From: Fidelibacterota bacterium
GTDB taxonomy: Bacteria; Fidelibacterota; Marinisomatia; SCGC-AAA003-L08; JACNLC01
DNA length: 64,000 nucleotides
NCBI GenBank assembly: GCA_013204025.1
Contig: JABMOW010000018.1
Location: 1 to 64,000 of the forward strand
Direction of reading: 5' to 3'
The position numbers and the translations under genes were made by a program. Position 1 is the stretch's first letter, and the number at the start of each line of letters is the position of its first letter. Below the pieces are notes generated by a model, which did no database searches, had not been told where the DNA came from, and saw nothing but the letters and a program-made list of their open reading frames with translations. Of the stretch, positions 18,664-28,731 are shown piece after piece.

Positions 18664-19071
18664 ATGGAAGTACTGTTCATTAACACCAACACTCGCGTAG
18701 ATTTTGTTGAAATCACTCCTCTTCTAAATAGGATCATTGGCGAAAAAGAGTGGTCGGATGGTTTGATGACAGTGTTTGTTCCACATACTACAGCTGGAAT
18801 TACCATCAATGAAAATGCTGATCCTTCTGTCGTTTCAGACATGGAGAAAATGTTATCAGAGATTGTACCAGTCCATCATGGATTTACACACCTTGAAGGG
18901 AATTCAGACGCACATATTAAAACATCCATGCTTGGTACTTCCGAACAGCTTATACTCGAAAATGGAGAGATTCAGCTAGGTACATGGCAGGGTGTATTTT
19001 TAGCTGATTTTGACGGACCTCGTCGGAGAAAAGTATGGGTAAAATTTATTCCTGCTGAGGGTCCCCGATAA
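18664..19071 (+). CDS. YjbQ/UPF0047 family protein
   Basis: 135 residues, typical for the family. The conserved PHTTAGITINE.ADP segment (residues 40-53) and THLEGNSDAHI.TSMLG (about residues 78-94), with the metal-type histidines, are both present. Family members have weak thiamin-phosphate synthase activity in E. coli, but the physiological role is unsettled. It starts four bases after the tryptophanase stop, so the two are probably cotranscribed. Its 3' end overlaps the convergent aminopeptidase gene by 26 bases. Confidence 0.88.
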   Translation: MEVLFINTNTRVDFVEITPLLNRIIGEKEWSDGLMTVFVPHTTAGITINENADPSVVSDMEKMLSEIVPVHHGFTHLEGNSDAHIKTSMLGTSEQLILENGEIQLGTWQGVFLADFDGPRRRKVWVKFIPAEGPR

Positions 19072-20908
19072 TCACTGATACTATCTGAACGATATCCAGA
19101 ATATTTCCGCTTCCGTCTGAATTCATATCAAATATCCACACTTGGAAATATTCTTGATTACTGCCAAGAATAAGGTTCACTCCCTGAACCACATCCAGAA
19201 CATTCAAAGCACTGTCCTGATTCAGATCTCCGGTCAATACATTGCCTACATATGATGGATTATGGTGAGTAGCTTCTTTCAAAATCCATTCATCAGGATC
19301 AATGATCACAGATTGTGGGAGCTCATTTAAAATAAAAGCGTATTCTTGTGAGGACTGGCTGTTTTCCACTTGATGAACTACTGTTTCTGACGCCGTTTCA
19401 ATTTGAATATCTATAGGCATACTAAACAACGGGCTGGTTTGATTTTGAGAGACTGTGATTGCAAGATAATATGAACCATTCGTGGAAGAATAATATTGGG
19501 GTGTACTTTCGTAAATGGGGTAATAGTGACCGTAGATCCATCGTTCAAAAAAAGCATCAAGCTCAATACCACTAATATCTTCCATCACGTTTTTAAAATC
19601 ATCAGTGACAGTAGATTCGAATCGATATAAATCACCGTAAGCTTGCAGCCCTTCAAAAAACATGGGATCACCCACAATATGTCGGAGCATGTGCATGACC
19701 CAGGCACCCTTTTTATAGACCAGATTTGAGTTGAAAATGGATCCCACGCTGGTTGTATCGGTTACATAAATTGTGCCGCCTCCCAGATAACGCTTTGTTT
19801 GCATATCATTGTGCAAAGATTGAATACTGTTATCCCGCATTTCATACCACATGGCCTGACTGTAAGTTGCAAATCCTTCATTCAACCAGATATGATGGAA
19901 ATTCGCGCAGGTGATCATATCTCCCCACCATTGGTGAGCAAGCTCATGTGCAATCAGGTATTGGCTCCACCCACCCATACTGGTGAGTGTCTGATGCTCC
20001 ATACCGCCACCCCAGACGAACTCAGCGTGGCCATACTTTTCATCAATAAAGGGATACAGTCCAAACCGATCTGAAAATGCACCGATCATGTCGGGAGTCA
20101 TGGCATAGGTTTCCTGCACTGAATTATAATGATTGGGGAATACGTAATATTCCAGTGGCATGGTAATCCCTCCTTCATATGTGAATACTCCCGAAAAATG
20201 GGTATAGGGATAAATGGCCAGTGACACTAAGTATGTGACGATGGGATATCGTTCTTTCCAATGAAATGTGGTCCTACCATTGTCCGTGCTGACTTCATCA
20301 AGCAGGCCGTTAGACGCAACCGTCAGATAATCTGAAACAGTGATGGATATATCCACGGAATCTGCCTTATCGGTGGGAGTATCCTTGCATGGCCACCAGT
20401 CCCGTGCACCATAAGGTTCACTTAACGTCCAGATCATCGGCTGTCCTGAATAATAGTCAAATCCAAATGAACCGAAACCTGTTGCTTCTGGCGAGCCGTG
20501 GTACTGGATGATAATATGTGCTAAATCCCCGATGTTTAATCCAGAGGAAAGATTAATGGTCAACATGTTGTCATTCGTGTAAGAATGTGCTAAAGTATTT
20601 CCATCTACATCGGAAACTCCATCAATGGTCATACCATACGTGAAATTTAATTCGACATGATCAAGATTATCCACAAGTGAGGAAGCTAACACGCCCACCG
20701 ATCCTGAAATCGTTTCAGTATCCTCATAAATATCCAGATCGAGATCGTAGAATTTTACGTCAAAATCCTGTTGATTTCGAGTTGGTGCTTCATTCGAGAA
20801 ATATAAATTTCGATAAGACTTAAGCCTCGAGCATCCATCCAGTTCATCTTGTGAATACAGGAAGCTCACAGTTGCAACGATAAGTATAATTATATTCTTG
20901 TACATCAA
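19046..20908 (-). CDS. Secreted M1-family aminopeptidase with dockerin-like tail
   Basis: 620 residues with a signal peptide (about 1-20, ending LYSQ). The gluzincin core is intact: substrate-binding GGGMEH at 300-305, zinc motif HELAH at 321-325 and third ligand Glu344 in NEGF. The substrate-side Tyr of the family is plausibly present further on. The M1 domain runs to about residue 540 and lacks the long helical C-terminal domain of E. coli PepN. Residues 560-615 form two dockerin-like units (GDLNQDSALNVLDVV and DMNSDGSGNILDIV). An extracellular or surface-attached peptidase is inferred. Confidence 0.88.
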   Translation of the reverse strand: MMYKNIIILIVATVSFLYSQDELDGCSRLKSYRNLYFSNEAPTRNQQDFDVKFYDLDLDIYEDTETISGSVGVLASSLVDNLDHVELNFTYGMTIDGVSDVDGNTLAHSYTNDNMLTINLSSGLNIGDLAHIIIQYHGSPEATGFGSFGFDYYSGQPMIWTLSEPYGARDWWPCKDTPTDKADSVDISITVSDYLTVASNGLLDEVSTDNGRTTFHWKERYPIVTYLVSLAIYPYTHFSGVFTYEGGITMPLEYYVFPNHYNSVQETYAMTPDMIGAFSDRFGLYPFIDEKYGHAEFVWGGGMEHQTLTSMGGWSQYLIAHELAHQWWGDMITCANFHHIWLNEGFATYSQAMWYEMRDNSIQSLHNDMQTKRYLGGGTIYVTDTTSVGSIFNSNLVYKKGAWVMHMLRHIVGDPMFFEGLQAYGDLYRFESTVTDDFKNVMEDISGIELDAFFERWIYGHYYPIYESTPQYYSSTNGSYYLAITVSQNQTSPLFSMPIDIQIETASETVVHQVENSQSSQEYAFILNELPQSVIIDPDEWILKEATHHNPSYVGNVLTGDLNQDSALNVLDVVQGVNLILGSNQEYFQVWIFDMNSDGSGNILDIVQIVSVIIGDPQQE

Positions 20909-20969
20909 TGTACTCCTTATGGGATTAGAAAATTATTCGGAAAATTAAAAGCAGCGTGGTACGAATCGA

Positions 20970-21557
20970 TTAGAGTTTTTCGCCTCCCACCACTTTCTCA
21001 TTCCTCTGTAAATCAAGGAATTTACCTAAATTGAAATACAGATAGGGGATTTCGGAAAAGTACCTATCTGGATCCAGTTTACTCGAGATATGACGGTACA
21101 CGACGATGTATTCTTTATCATTGTAGGTAACGATCTCACCTTCCATAATCGGTTGTCCGTTGAAATATGCCAATCGGTACCAGTCCCCTGGATCGGAAGG
21201 AACGAATCGAAGTATGATTTCATCTCCGAAATTAATGTCCACCCAGTCCTCGCCAATATCTGATAATATGCCAGCAGTTTTTTCGTCGATCACAATAATA
21301 TTTTTCTTTTTCGCTTTAGATTTTCGGTTGGATATGGCTTTATTGGACTCAGGGAGACTTGCATATCTCAAAGTGATGGGTGCTTCCACAAAAAATTGCA
21401 TCTCTTCAATATCAATTTCGGTAAGATTGTATTCTATAAATTTATCTTTTGAAAATTTTTCAAAAGTGAGGGAGGGAGCGCAAGCATTAAAAGACAGAAT
21501 TAGTCCCAATAAAATAAAGGTAGCTGTTGGAATTTTTTTCAAATATCCAGTGATCAT
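20970..21557 (-). CDS. Putative lipoprotein, unknown function
   Basis: 195 residues. A hydrophobic N-terminus ends in a lipobox-like LSFNAC, with Cys26 as the probable lipidated residue. The mature part is mostly beta in character, with a Lys-rich patch (SNRKSKAKKKN) near residue 80. No family was recognised. It is followed on the same strand by the M1 aminopeptidase 61 bases away and diverges from ribD. Confidence 0.55.
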   Translation of the reverse strand: MITGYLKKIPTATFILLGLILSFNACAPSLTFEKFSKDKFIEYNLTEIDIEEMQFFVEAPITLRYASLPESNKAISNRKSKAKKKNIIVIDEKTAGILSDIGEDWVDINFGDEIILRFVPSDPGDWYRLAYFNGQPIMEGEIVTYNDKEYIVVYRHISSKLDPDRYFSEIPYLYFNLGKFLDLQRNEKVVGGEKL

Positions 21558-21811
21558 TGTGTTTCCTTAATAAATACTTTCAAAATATGACCGAAAAAAG
21601 ATAAATCATTCCGTATAATCTACTAAGGGAACTGAATGTCAAGAAATACTTTCATGGCAGATCTATGGATGATTAGTCAAGAAACGGTCAAAGTTTACAG
21701 AATATTTATGCAAATCTCGGTCGAAATAGATGTTCGTTTATCCTAATGTGAAAAGTGATCGGATGGATATGACGAGAAAATATAAATTTACCCCCACGTT
21801 TCGTTTAAAAT

Positions 21812-22876
21812 ATGCAAGATTTCGATCATCACCGCGATTACATGCTTCAGGCATTGACACTTTCAACTCAGGGTATCGGGAGGGTTTCCCCCAATCCGAT
21901 AGTGGGTTGCTTGGTAGTTCATCGTGGTAAGATAATCGCACAAGGGTATCATCATGGAGTCGGAGGTGTACATGCTGAGGTTGACGCCTTGGCTCAAATT
22001 GATAAAATCCCACAAGATTCAATTCTGTATGTAACTGTTGAGCCTTGCAGCGTACACAGTAAAACGCCCCCTTGTACAGCTCGAATTTTGAAATCCGGGA
22101 TTAAAAAAGTGGTAGTGGGGATGAGGGATCCGAACCCCGCAGTTAATGGGAATGGAATTTCCGAACTTGAACAAAAGGGTGTACACGTCATTTCAGGTAT
22201 TCTCGAAGACGAAATTCAATATCATAACCGTGGATTTACAAAGTGGATTCGGGAAGGTCTTCCATGGGTGATCGTGAAACTTGCTCAGTCTTCGGATGGT
22301 TACATGTCCGTTGATAGTCAAAAGCGCACTCATCTTACTGGCGAAGAAGCTCAAATGTTCACGCATCAGCTTCGGTCTTCGTGCGGTGGGCTACTTGTTG
22401 GACGAAAGACAGCTTTGCTAGACGATCCTGGACTGACTGTAAGAGTTATTGATGGTAGGAATCCCATCAGATTTATAGCTGATACTTTTGATACTCTTCC
22501 AAAGAGTCTAAAAATTTTCAGAGATCAGCAAGCAGAAACAATCATTTTAAGCTCTGACCGATATTCAGAGCCACATGTGACGTCATATTGCAGGTATTTG
22601 ACAGTAAAAGAAAAAAACGGACGATTGTCTCCGACTGATATGCTTAAAAAGATCGGTAAATCCGGGGTGACGACACTTTTGATTGAAGGTGGAGCTGAAT
22701 TAATATCCAGTTTTTTATCAGAAAATTTAGTGGACGAACTCTATTCGATCACCGCTCCAGATAAATTGATTAAAAACGGATTAGCAAGTCCATTTCGGAA
22801 AAACCATAAATGGGAACACATTCAGAAACAGAAAGTCGGAAAAGACATCATAAACCATTATGAAAAGAAAGTATAA
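21812..22876 (+). CDS. ribD: Bifunctional riboflavin deaminase/reductase RibD
   Basis: 354 residues. The N-terminal cytidine-deaminase-type domain has the zinc site HAEVDA and PCSVHSKTPPC (about residues 50-90), and NPIVGC ahead of it. The C-terminal reductase domain includes KLAQSSDGYMS and LLIEGGAELISSF. It carries out the deamination and reduction steps after GTP ring opening in riboflavin synthesis. It is the first gene of a four-gene rib operon. No FMN riboswitch was found in the 254 bases upstream. Confidence 0.95.
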   Translation: MQDFDHHRDYMLQALTLSTQGIGRVSPNPIVGCLVVHRGKIIAQGYHHGVGGVHAEVDALAQIDKIPQDSILYVTVEPCSVHSKTPPCTARILKSGIKKVVVGMRDPNPAVNGNGISELEQKGVHVISGILEDEIQYHNRGFTKWIREGLPWVIVKLAQSSDGYMSVDSQKRTHLTGEEAQMFTHQLRSSCGGLLVGRKTALLDDPGLTVRVIDGRNPIRFIADTFDTLPKSLKIFRDQQAETIILSSDRYSEPHVTSYCRYLTVKEKNGRLSPTDMLKKIGKSGVTTLLIEGGAELISSFLSENLVDELYSITAPDKLIKNGLASPFRKNHKWEHIQKQKVGKDIINHYEKKV

Positions 22877-22879
22877 CGT

Positions 22880-23533
22880 ATGTTCACAGGAATTGTAGAA
22901 GAACTTGGGAAAGTTAAAACAGTCATCGATACAGACGCAGGGAAACAATTTATCATCTCTGCACGGCTAGTTATGGATGACTTGAAAGTGGGGGACAGTA
23001 TTTCCGTCAACGGAGTCTGTTTAACCGTTATCGAAGCAAAGATTAAGCAGTTTAAGGTTGACTTGGTCAGCGAAACCCTAAAAAAATCTAATCTTGGTGA
23101 AATTCAGGTGGGCTCCAAGGTGAATTTGGAAAGAGCACTTACACTATCCACAAGATTGGGTGGGCATATTCTGCAAGGACATGTAGAATCGGTGGGAGTG
23201 ATCATTGAAAACATGCCTACAGGTGAAGGATTTACAATGGTCGTAGGGATCGATCCTGAATGGATGCGGTATTGTATTCCAAAAGGATCAATCGCTCTGG
23301 ATGGAATTTCGCTCACAATCGCCGAGATTGAAGATAATCTAATCACCATTGCACTGATCCCACACACATTAGAGCAAACGACTTTGGGGATTAAGCAACC
23401 GGGAGAAACTCTAAATGTAGAAACCGATATCGTGGGGAAATACATTGAACGGCTTCTTAGTTTTGAAGATGATGACAGAGATGAAGATTCATTGTCAAAC
23501 CGCTATAATGGCTTCAACTATGGCGAAAGTTAA
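22880..23533 (+). CDS. ribE: Riboflavin synthase alpha chain
   Basis: 217 residues beginning MFTGIVEELG, the invariant opening of riboflavin synthase. It contains the two tandem lumazine-binding domains (SVNGVCLTV near residue 45 and its counterpart ALDGISLTIAE near residue 140). It dismutates two 6,7-dimethyl-8-ribityllumazine molecules to riboflavin. It starts three bases after the ribD stop. The C-terminal 20 residues are acidic and probably disordered. Confidence 0.95.
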   Translation: MFTGIVEELGKVKTVIDTDAGKQFIISARLVMDDLKVGDSISVNGVCLTVIEAKIKQFKVDLVSETLKKSNLGEIQVGSKVNLERALTLSTRLGGHILQGHVESVGVIIENMPTGEGFTMVVGIDPEWMRYCIPKGSIALDGISLTIAEIEDNLITIALIPHTLEQTTLGIKQPGETLNVETDIVGKYIERLLSFEDDDRDEDSLSNRYNGFNYGES

Positions 23534-23575
23534 ATTTAATAGTTTCGAAATAATTAAACGAACTGTCAGGCTATA

Positions 23576-24802
23576 ATGAAAAATACATTCGATTCAATAA
23601 ACACAGCCATAGCCAGGATCAAAGCAGGTGGAATGGTGATCGCGGTCGATGATGAAGATCGCGAGAATGAAGGCGATTTTATCATTGCATCGGAGAAGGC
23701 TACACCGGACGATCTAAACTTTATGATGACAGAGGGAAAGGGATTGATTTGTATCTCAATTACCTCTCAATGTTCAAAAAAACTAAACTTGACTCCAATG
23801 ACCTCAAGCAATACATCATTGCACGAAACACATTTTACAATCAGTGTGGATGCCGTCAAAAACACTACTACCGGAATCTCTGCATTCGACCGTTGGCAAA
23901 CTGCACAGGTTCTCATTGATGATAATTCCAAATCCACAGATTTGGGACATCCCGGTCATATGTTTCCTTTGATTGGAAAAGAGGGCGGAGTTCTACAACG
24001 CGCCGGTCATACTGAAGCTAGTATGGACCTGGCTCGGTTAGCAGGATTAAAACCGTCTGCCTTGCTGGTAGAGATCATCGACAAAGATGGAACTATGGCA
24101 AAATTGGACAGACTGATGCAGATATCCGAGGAATTTGATCTACCCATCATCACGATTGAGGAATTGATAAAATTCCGAAACAAAAACGATAAACTAGTGG
24201 AAAAACTCACGACGATCCCATTTCCGACAAAATATGGAAACTTCCAGCTAACCTTATTTGAAGATAATATTCATGGTGACCATCACGTGGCGATTGTCAA
24301 AGGGAAAATATCCGCTGATGATGATGTATTAGTCAGGGTTCACTCTCAGTGCCTAACCGGAGATTTATTCGGATCGTTGCGGTGCGATTGTGGTGATCAG
24401 CTACACAAAGCAATGGAAAAGATTGAAAATGCCGGGAAAGGCGTACTCGTGTATCTCAGGCAAGAGGGCAGGGGAATTGGTCTGAAAAACAAGATCAATG
24501 CTTATCGCCTTCAAGATAGCGGATTGGATACGGTTGAAGCCAATCACCGGATGGGATTTGCTGATGATCTGCGAGAATATGGAATTGGTGCACAAATTCT
24601 ACTAGAATGCGGAGTCAGAAAAATGAAACTGCTGACAAATAATCCAAGAAAAATTATTGGCCTGGATGGATATGGGTTGGAAATAACTGATCGGGTTCCA
24701 CTTGAAATTCCTCCTAATGTCGTAAATAAAAAATATTTGGCGACGAAAAAAGAGAAGTTAGGGCATATGATTCTTGATGGAACGAAAGATTCAGATGATT
24801 AA
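23576..24802 (+). CDS. ribBA: Bifunctional 3,4-DHBP synthase / GTP cyclohydrolase II
   Basis: 408 residues. The N-terminal DHBP synthase half has [12 protein letters not shown] (residues 22-33) and the catalytic [13 protein letters not shown]. The C-terminal GTP cyclohydrolase II half has the zinc site [15 protein letters not shown] and RQEGRGIGL. Both halves look intact, so one protein supplies both branch precursors of riboflavin. Its end overlaps the ribH start by eight bases. Confidence 0.95.
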   Translation: MKNTFDSINTAIARIKAGGMVIAVDDEDRENEGDFIIASEKATPDDLNFMMTEGKGLICISITSQCSKKLNLTPMTSSNTSLHETHFTISVDAVKNTTTGISAFDRWQTAQVLIDDNSKSTDLGHPGHMFPLIGKEGGVLQRAGHTEASMDLARLAGLKPSALLVEIIDKDGTMAKLDRLMQISEEFDLPIITIEELIKFRNKNDKLVEKLTTIPFPTKYGNFQLTLFEDNIHGDHHVAIVKGKISADDDVLVRVHSQCLTGDLFGSLRCDCGDQLHKAMEKIENAGKGVLVYLRQEGRGIGLKNKINAYRLQDSGLDTVEANHRMGFADDLREYGIGAQILLECGVRKMKLLTNNPRKIIGLDGYGLEITDRVPLEIPPNVVNKKYLATKKEKLGHMILDGTKDSDD

Positions 24803-25271
24803 TCATGTCACGGGGAGCATATCTGCCGTTGATACTCATATAACGATTGTAACAGCAGAATTTAACTCTGTGATCTCTGAATCACTCACTCATGGCGCCA
24901 TCGATGCTTTTCTATTTCACGGGGGTATAGAAGAAAATCTATCTGTGATTCGCGTCCCCGGTGCTTTTGAAATCCCAGGTACGGTTCAGAGAGTATTGAA
25001 ATTTCAAAATCCTGATGCCGTCGTAACATTAGGTGCAGTGATCAGAGGCGGAACTCCTCACTTTGACTTCGTGGCAGGTGAATCTGCCCAAGGCATCGCT
25101 GAACTATCTCGACAATTCGACGTACCTGTTGTATTTGGAATATTGACAACCGATAATTTTGAACAAGCCCTTGAGCGAGCAGGAACCAAATCCTCCAACA
25201 AAGGATGGGAAGTCATGGAATCTGCTCTCAAAATGATCTCTGTGTATCGACAACTAACTCCCACCCACTAG
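24795..25271 (+). CDS. ribH: 6,7-dimethyl-8-ribityllumazine synthase
   Basis: About 158 residues from the ATG at 24795. A TTG at 24774 is also in frame, but the ATG gives the usual length. Family motifs: TAEFNSVISESL, RVPGAFEIP, GAVIRGGTPHFDFV with the catalytic His, and FGILTTDN. It condenses DHBP with the pyrimidine product and would form the usual icosahedral or pentameric shell. It is followed with no gap by a PorZ-like gene. Confidence 0.94.
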   Translation: MINHVTGSISAVDTHITIVTAEFNSVISESLTHGAIDAFLFHGGIEENLSVIRVPGAFEIPGTVQRVLKFQNPDAVVTLGAVIRGGTPHFDFVAGESAQGIAELSRQFDVPVVFGILTTDNFEQALERAGTKSSNKGWEVMESALKMISVYRQLTPTH

Positions 25272-27686
25272 TTGAAGTACTGTTTTCTAATCATTCCCAC
25301 TGTGCTCACCATCCTGACTGCCCAGCTTCAGGTAGGGGAATGGAAAAGCTATACGTCTCTGCTGACGCCCACAGCTATTGACTGGACATCCACTCACGAA
25401 ATCTATGCATCTACAGAAGGAGGTATTCTAAAGTACGATACCATTACGGATGAGTTCGAATTCACAAATAACGATGATGGTCTCGATTATTCAGATATCA
25501 ACAGCATGGCTGTAAATGAAGGAAATTTATTCTACCTGGGTGGTAATTCACCTACCGGGACCATTCAGGTGTATTCGACCCAATCCGGACTTCTCAAACA
25601 TATTGAGCATCTAAATTTGGACAAGATTGGGAAAATGGAAATCAGCGAAGATAAATTGTACGCTGTGTATTATTCGGGCATGTCCGCAGGATTACTGGAG
25701 ATTTCCATATCTGAATCTGATAATCCTCATTTCGAAGACATCTATCACGATTTTCCGGTATCGATCAACAATATCACTGATATTGATACTGATGAAGAAT
25801 TTATTTATCTCACCACAGATGGCGGTGTGTTTAGAGGGAGGAAATCTGATATTCTCAACTTTCAATCTTCGTGGGAAGTCCTCTATTCAGGTTCAGATGC
25901 CTATCAATTAGTACTGGACGGGGCGAACCTCTATTTATTTAATTCTCTGGGAGTTCATCGTCTGGAAAACGATGAATGGATTCTCAAAGTCTCCATGAAT
26001 ATCAGTAGAACATTGGATGCTCATCATGAATCGGATGAATCCAAAATTACTTTTATCACATCAACGCTTTATCGTGAATTCTCACTGAATAGTCAAACCG
26101 TTCAGTATTCATACCCGACACCTCCTACAACCCGGATTACCTGCTATGACAAATATGGTGACACTGTTGTGCTTGGGATGAAAAAACGGGGATTCCTGTT
26201 TCTGAATCCGGAAACAGGGGAGGAAACCAGTAAGGTTCCAAATACGATGGTGAGTAATCGTTTTCATTCAATTACCGTCGGACCAGACGGAGAAATCATA
26301 GCTCACGTGAATGATCCTGTGGGGGGTGAACCGACAGACCGAATATCCGGAATTATGATTGTGAAGGACGACGGATTTTCTCATGTACTTACCAATATGA
26401 ATTCGGATGGCATGTATCTGGATGATCCGGCTTCATCCACATTTACAGCGGTTCGCCGAGACTGGATGGCTGGAGGATTGGGTTCTGGCGGTGTTCGTTG
26501 GTCTGCTGATGGTAAAATTATGATTGGGATAATCGGTGTTTTCCCTTCAAATCCAGTTCGGAATGGAGGCGTAATCATACTTGACCCGTTAACGTTGGAA
26601 TACTCCATTATTGATACAGCTAATGGAATTTTGGACGGAATGCATGGTATCGTGGATGGAAATCCCGGCACGGGGTACATGTCTGTCCATCAGTTGAAAA
26701 ATGACGCTTCCGGGAATCTCTGGGTAGTGAATGCATACTCAGAGAACTTCAACCATCCTTTGGCGATCCGCACACCAGAAGGTAGTTGGTATCATGTAAC
26801 TACACCTGATACGGCCTCATATCTACCACAATCGGTTGCATTCGATTCCCGAAAAAGAGCGTGGATCGGATTTCGCGATTATTCCAACAACGGTATTACA
26901 TATTCTTCCGGTGGAATAAAAGTCGTGAACCCGCGAAATACGTTTGAAGATGAATCTGATGACATATGGTATCCCGTGAGCTTTACGGAGAACCCTCCCG
27001 GTACATCAGTCTGGGATCTGACTTTTGATGAAATGGGTCTGCTATGGATTCTTACCAGCGGTGGCGTGCAGGGTTATCAGACATCCAATCACTCATCCTA
27101 TATCCAGCTATCACCGGTGTATCCTGTGGATTATTTCAGCTATATCCCCTTTAGGATGGGAGATAGAATTATCAGTGATAAAATGGGTAATAAATGGATA
27201 ACTTCACAATCTGATGGAGTTAGGGTAATTACCGAAAGTACTGCAACATGGCCGGATGATGCCGGATTTACAGCTGAAAACAGTCCCTTGCTCTCCAATA
27301 TTGTTTATGATGTAGCCATCGACGATGATAATGGGATCATTTATTTTGCTACCGATAAGGGGATATCTTCCTTGCGCTTGTACTATGATGAATCCATTGA
27401 GACTTCCAGCTCACAGCTGAGTGTGACTCCCAATCCATTTTTACCCGGAGGTGAACAATTGATTATTGATGGATGTCCACCGGGATCAAAAGTATTGATT
27501 CTCACATTATCTGGTCGGGTGATAGCAGAACTTAAAGCTCAATATGGGGGATTGGCATCCACCCAGTCGGTTTGGGATGGCAAACAAAAAAACGGAGATC
27601 TGGTCGGATCAGGAATCTATCTGATCACCGCTCATCTAAAAGATGGTACAGCAGCCACAACCAAAGTGGCTGTTATTAGACAATAA
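25272..27686 (+). CDS. PorZ-like secreted propeller protein with C-terminal sorting-type domain
   Basis: 804 residues from a TTG that abuts the ribH stop; no ribosome binding site is visible, so translation may depend on coupling. The signal peptide is about residues 1-17. The mature N-terminus (VGEWKSYTS, EIYASTEGGILKYD, DDGLDYSDINSMAV) resembles PorZ of the type IX secretion system and two-component-regulator propellers. Propeller repeats run to about residue 700. The last 85 residues form an immunoglobulin-like domain of the FlgD/T9SS type A kind (FLPGGEQL..., GSGIYLITAHL). PorZ helps present anionic lipopolysaccharide to the T9SS sortase. No other por gene is in the window, so T9SS involvement is inferred. 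Confidence 0.72.
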   Translation: MKYCFLIIPTVLTILTAQLQVGEWKSYTSLLTPTAIDWTSTHEIYASTEGGILKYDTITDEFEFTNNDDGLDYSDINSMAVNEGNLFYLGGNSPTGTIQVYSTQSGLLKHIEHLNLDKIGKMEISEDKLYAVYYSGMSAGLLEISISESDNPHFEDIYHDFPVSINNITDIDTDEEFIYLTTDGGVFRGRKSDILNFQSSWEVLYSGSDAYQLVLDGANLYLFNSLGVHRLENDEWILKVSMNISRTLDAHHESDESKITFITSTLYREFSLNSQTVQYSYPTPPTTRITCYDKYGDTVVLGMKKRGFLFLNPETGEETSKVPNTMVSNRFHSITVGPDGEIIAHVNDPVGGEPTDRISGIMIVKDDGFSHVLTNMNSDGMYLDDPASSTFTAVRRDWMAGGLGSGGVRWSADGKIMIGIIGVFPSNPVRNGGVIILDPLTLEYSIIDTANGILDGMHGIVDGNPGTGYMSVHQLKNDASGNLWVVNAYSENFNHPLAIRTPEGSWYHVTTPDTASYLPQSVAFDSRKRAWIGFRDYSNNGITYSSGGIKVVNPRNTFEDESDDIWYPVSFTENPPGTSVWDLTFDEMGLLWILTSGGVQGYQTSNHSSYIQLSPVYPVDYFSYIPFRMGDRIISDKMGNKWITSQSDGVRVITESTATWPDDAGFTAENSPLLSNIVYDVAIDDDNGIIYFATDKGISSLRLYYDESIETSSSQLSVTPNPFLPGGEQLIIDGCPPGSKVLILTLSGRVIAELKAQYGGLASTQSVWDGKQKNGDLVGSGIYLITAHLKDGTAATTKVAVIRQ

Positions 27687-28731
27687 CTCTCTTTTCAAAT
27701 CCGAATTCCGATTCCAGTTCATCCAAAACACTATTAATCATCTTACGTCTATTAATATGATGCATGAATGTGCTTTTGAATCCGTTAATAATAATGCTTC
27801 TGAAGTTAGCCAAATTCAACCCATATTGTTCGTGAGCTAACCAGTATTCATCTGTAAGCGTAGTGTTGGAGATGAGTCGGTTATCCGTGTTTAGTGTGAC
27901 TCGAAGATGATTCTTGAAATAATATTTGAATGGATGCTCTTTAAATGATCGAATACTTCGGGTTTGGATATTGCTCGTTAGGCAAATCTCCAGAGCGATT
28001 CGGTGATCATTCACATAATCCATAAGTTCTTGATTTTCTTTTAGTCTTACCCCGTGACCAATTCGGTGAGCGCCACAATAGTGAATTGCTTGATGGATAC
28101 TCTCCGGTCCAAACGCTTCCCCTGCATGTAAAGTGGTATTGATGTTGTTCCGCAGGATGAGTGAGAAAGCTTCCTGATGATGTTTTGCAGGGAAATTTTC
28201 TTCAGCTCCTGCAAGATCAAATCCCACTACACCTTTATTTTTAAACTGAACCGTTAGGTCTGCAAGTTTCAGTGATACTTCCGGTGAGATGTGCCGAATC
28301 CCGCAGATGATGATGCCAGTTTTGATATTGAAATCATTTTCGGCCTGTGACAATCCCTGATATACTGCATCCACCGTTTCAACCAGTGTCATACCTGCTT
28401 GTGTATGGAGGATGGGGGAGTAACGTACTTCCAGATAACGAACGCCGTCTAAAGCACAATCTTCAGCTAATTCGTAGGCGGTCCTGATGAGAGATTCAGG
28501 GGTTTGCATTACAGCGAGAGTAATGTCAAACCGTTTAATGTAGTCTACAAGCGTTCCAATATTGTCACCCACATTGAGGATTTTCTTCAATTCGTCGAAA
28601 TTATAAGACGGGATTTCATTCTTTTGCTTTTTTGCAAGATCGATTACTGTTTCCACTCTCAGCGAACCATCCAGATGGCAGTGGAGCTCGGGTTTAGGAA
28701 GACGGCGAATTAGTTCTTTGGTCAGTTTCAT
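27676..28731 (-). CDS. add: Adenosine deaminase
   Basis: 351 residues. Zinc and catalytic residues of the ADA family are present: HCHLDGS (H17, H19), LHAGEAFGPESI, HRIGHGVRL and NTDN. Most ADAs read NTDD at the last site. The NTDNRLIS form is, from memory, typical of a bacterial subgroup and is not by itself a loss of function. The enzyme deaminates adenosine to inosine. The gene overlaps the upstream OPT transporter by four bases, suggesting joint uptake and salvage, and its 3' end overlaps the convergent PorZ-like gene by 11 bases. Confidence 0.88.
   Translation of the reverse strand: MKLTKELIRRLPKPELHCHLDGSLRVETVIDLAKKQKNEIPSYNFDELKKILNVGDNIGTLVDYIKRFDITLAVMQTPESLIRTAYELAEDCALDGVRYLEVRYSPILHTQAGMTLVETVDAVYQGLSQAENDFNIKTGIIICGIRHISPEVSLKLADLTVQFKNKGVVGFDLAGAEENFPAKHHQEAFSLILRNNINTTLHAGEAFGPESIHQAIHYCGAHRIGHGVRLKENQELMDYVNDHRIALEICLTSNIQTRSIRSFKEHPFKYYFKNHLRVTLNTDNRLISNTTLTDEYWLAHEQYGLNLANFRSIIINGFKSTFMHHINRRKMINSVLDELESEFGFEKRVIV

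Noticed and set aside
21558-21811. FMN riboswitch before the riboflavin operon
   Set aside because: The conserved RFN blocks were looked for and not found.
27676-28731. Inactive adenosine deaminase because NTDD reads NTDN
   Set aside because: Other zinc and catalytic residues are intact, and the NTDNRL form is known in a bacterial ADA subgroup.
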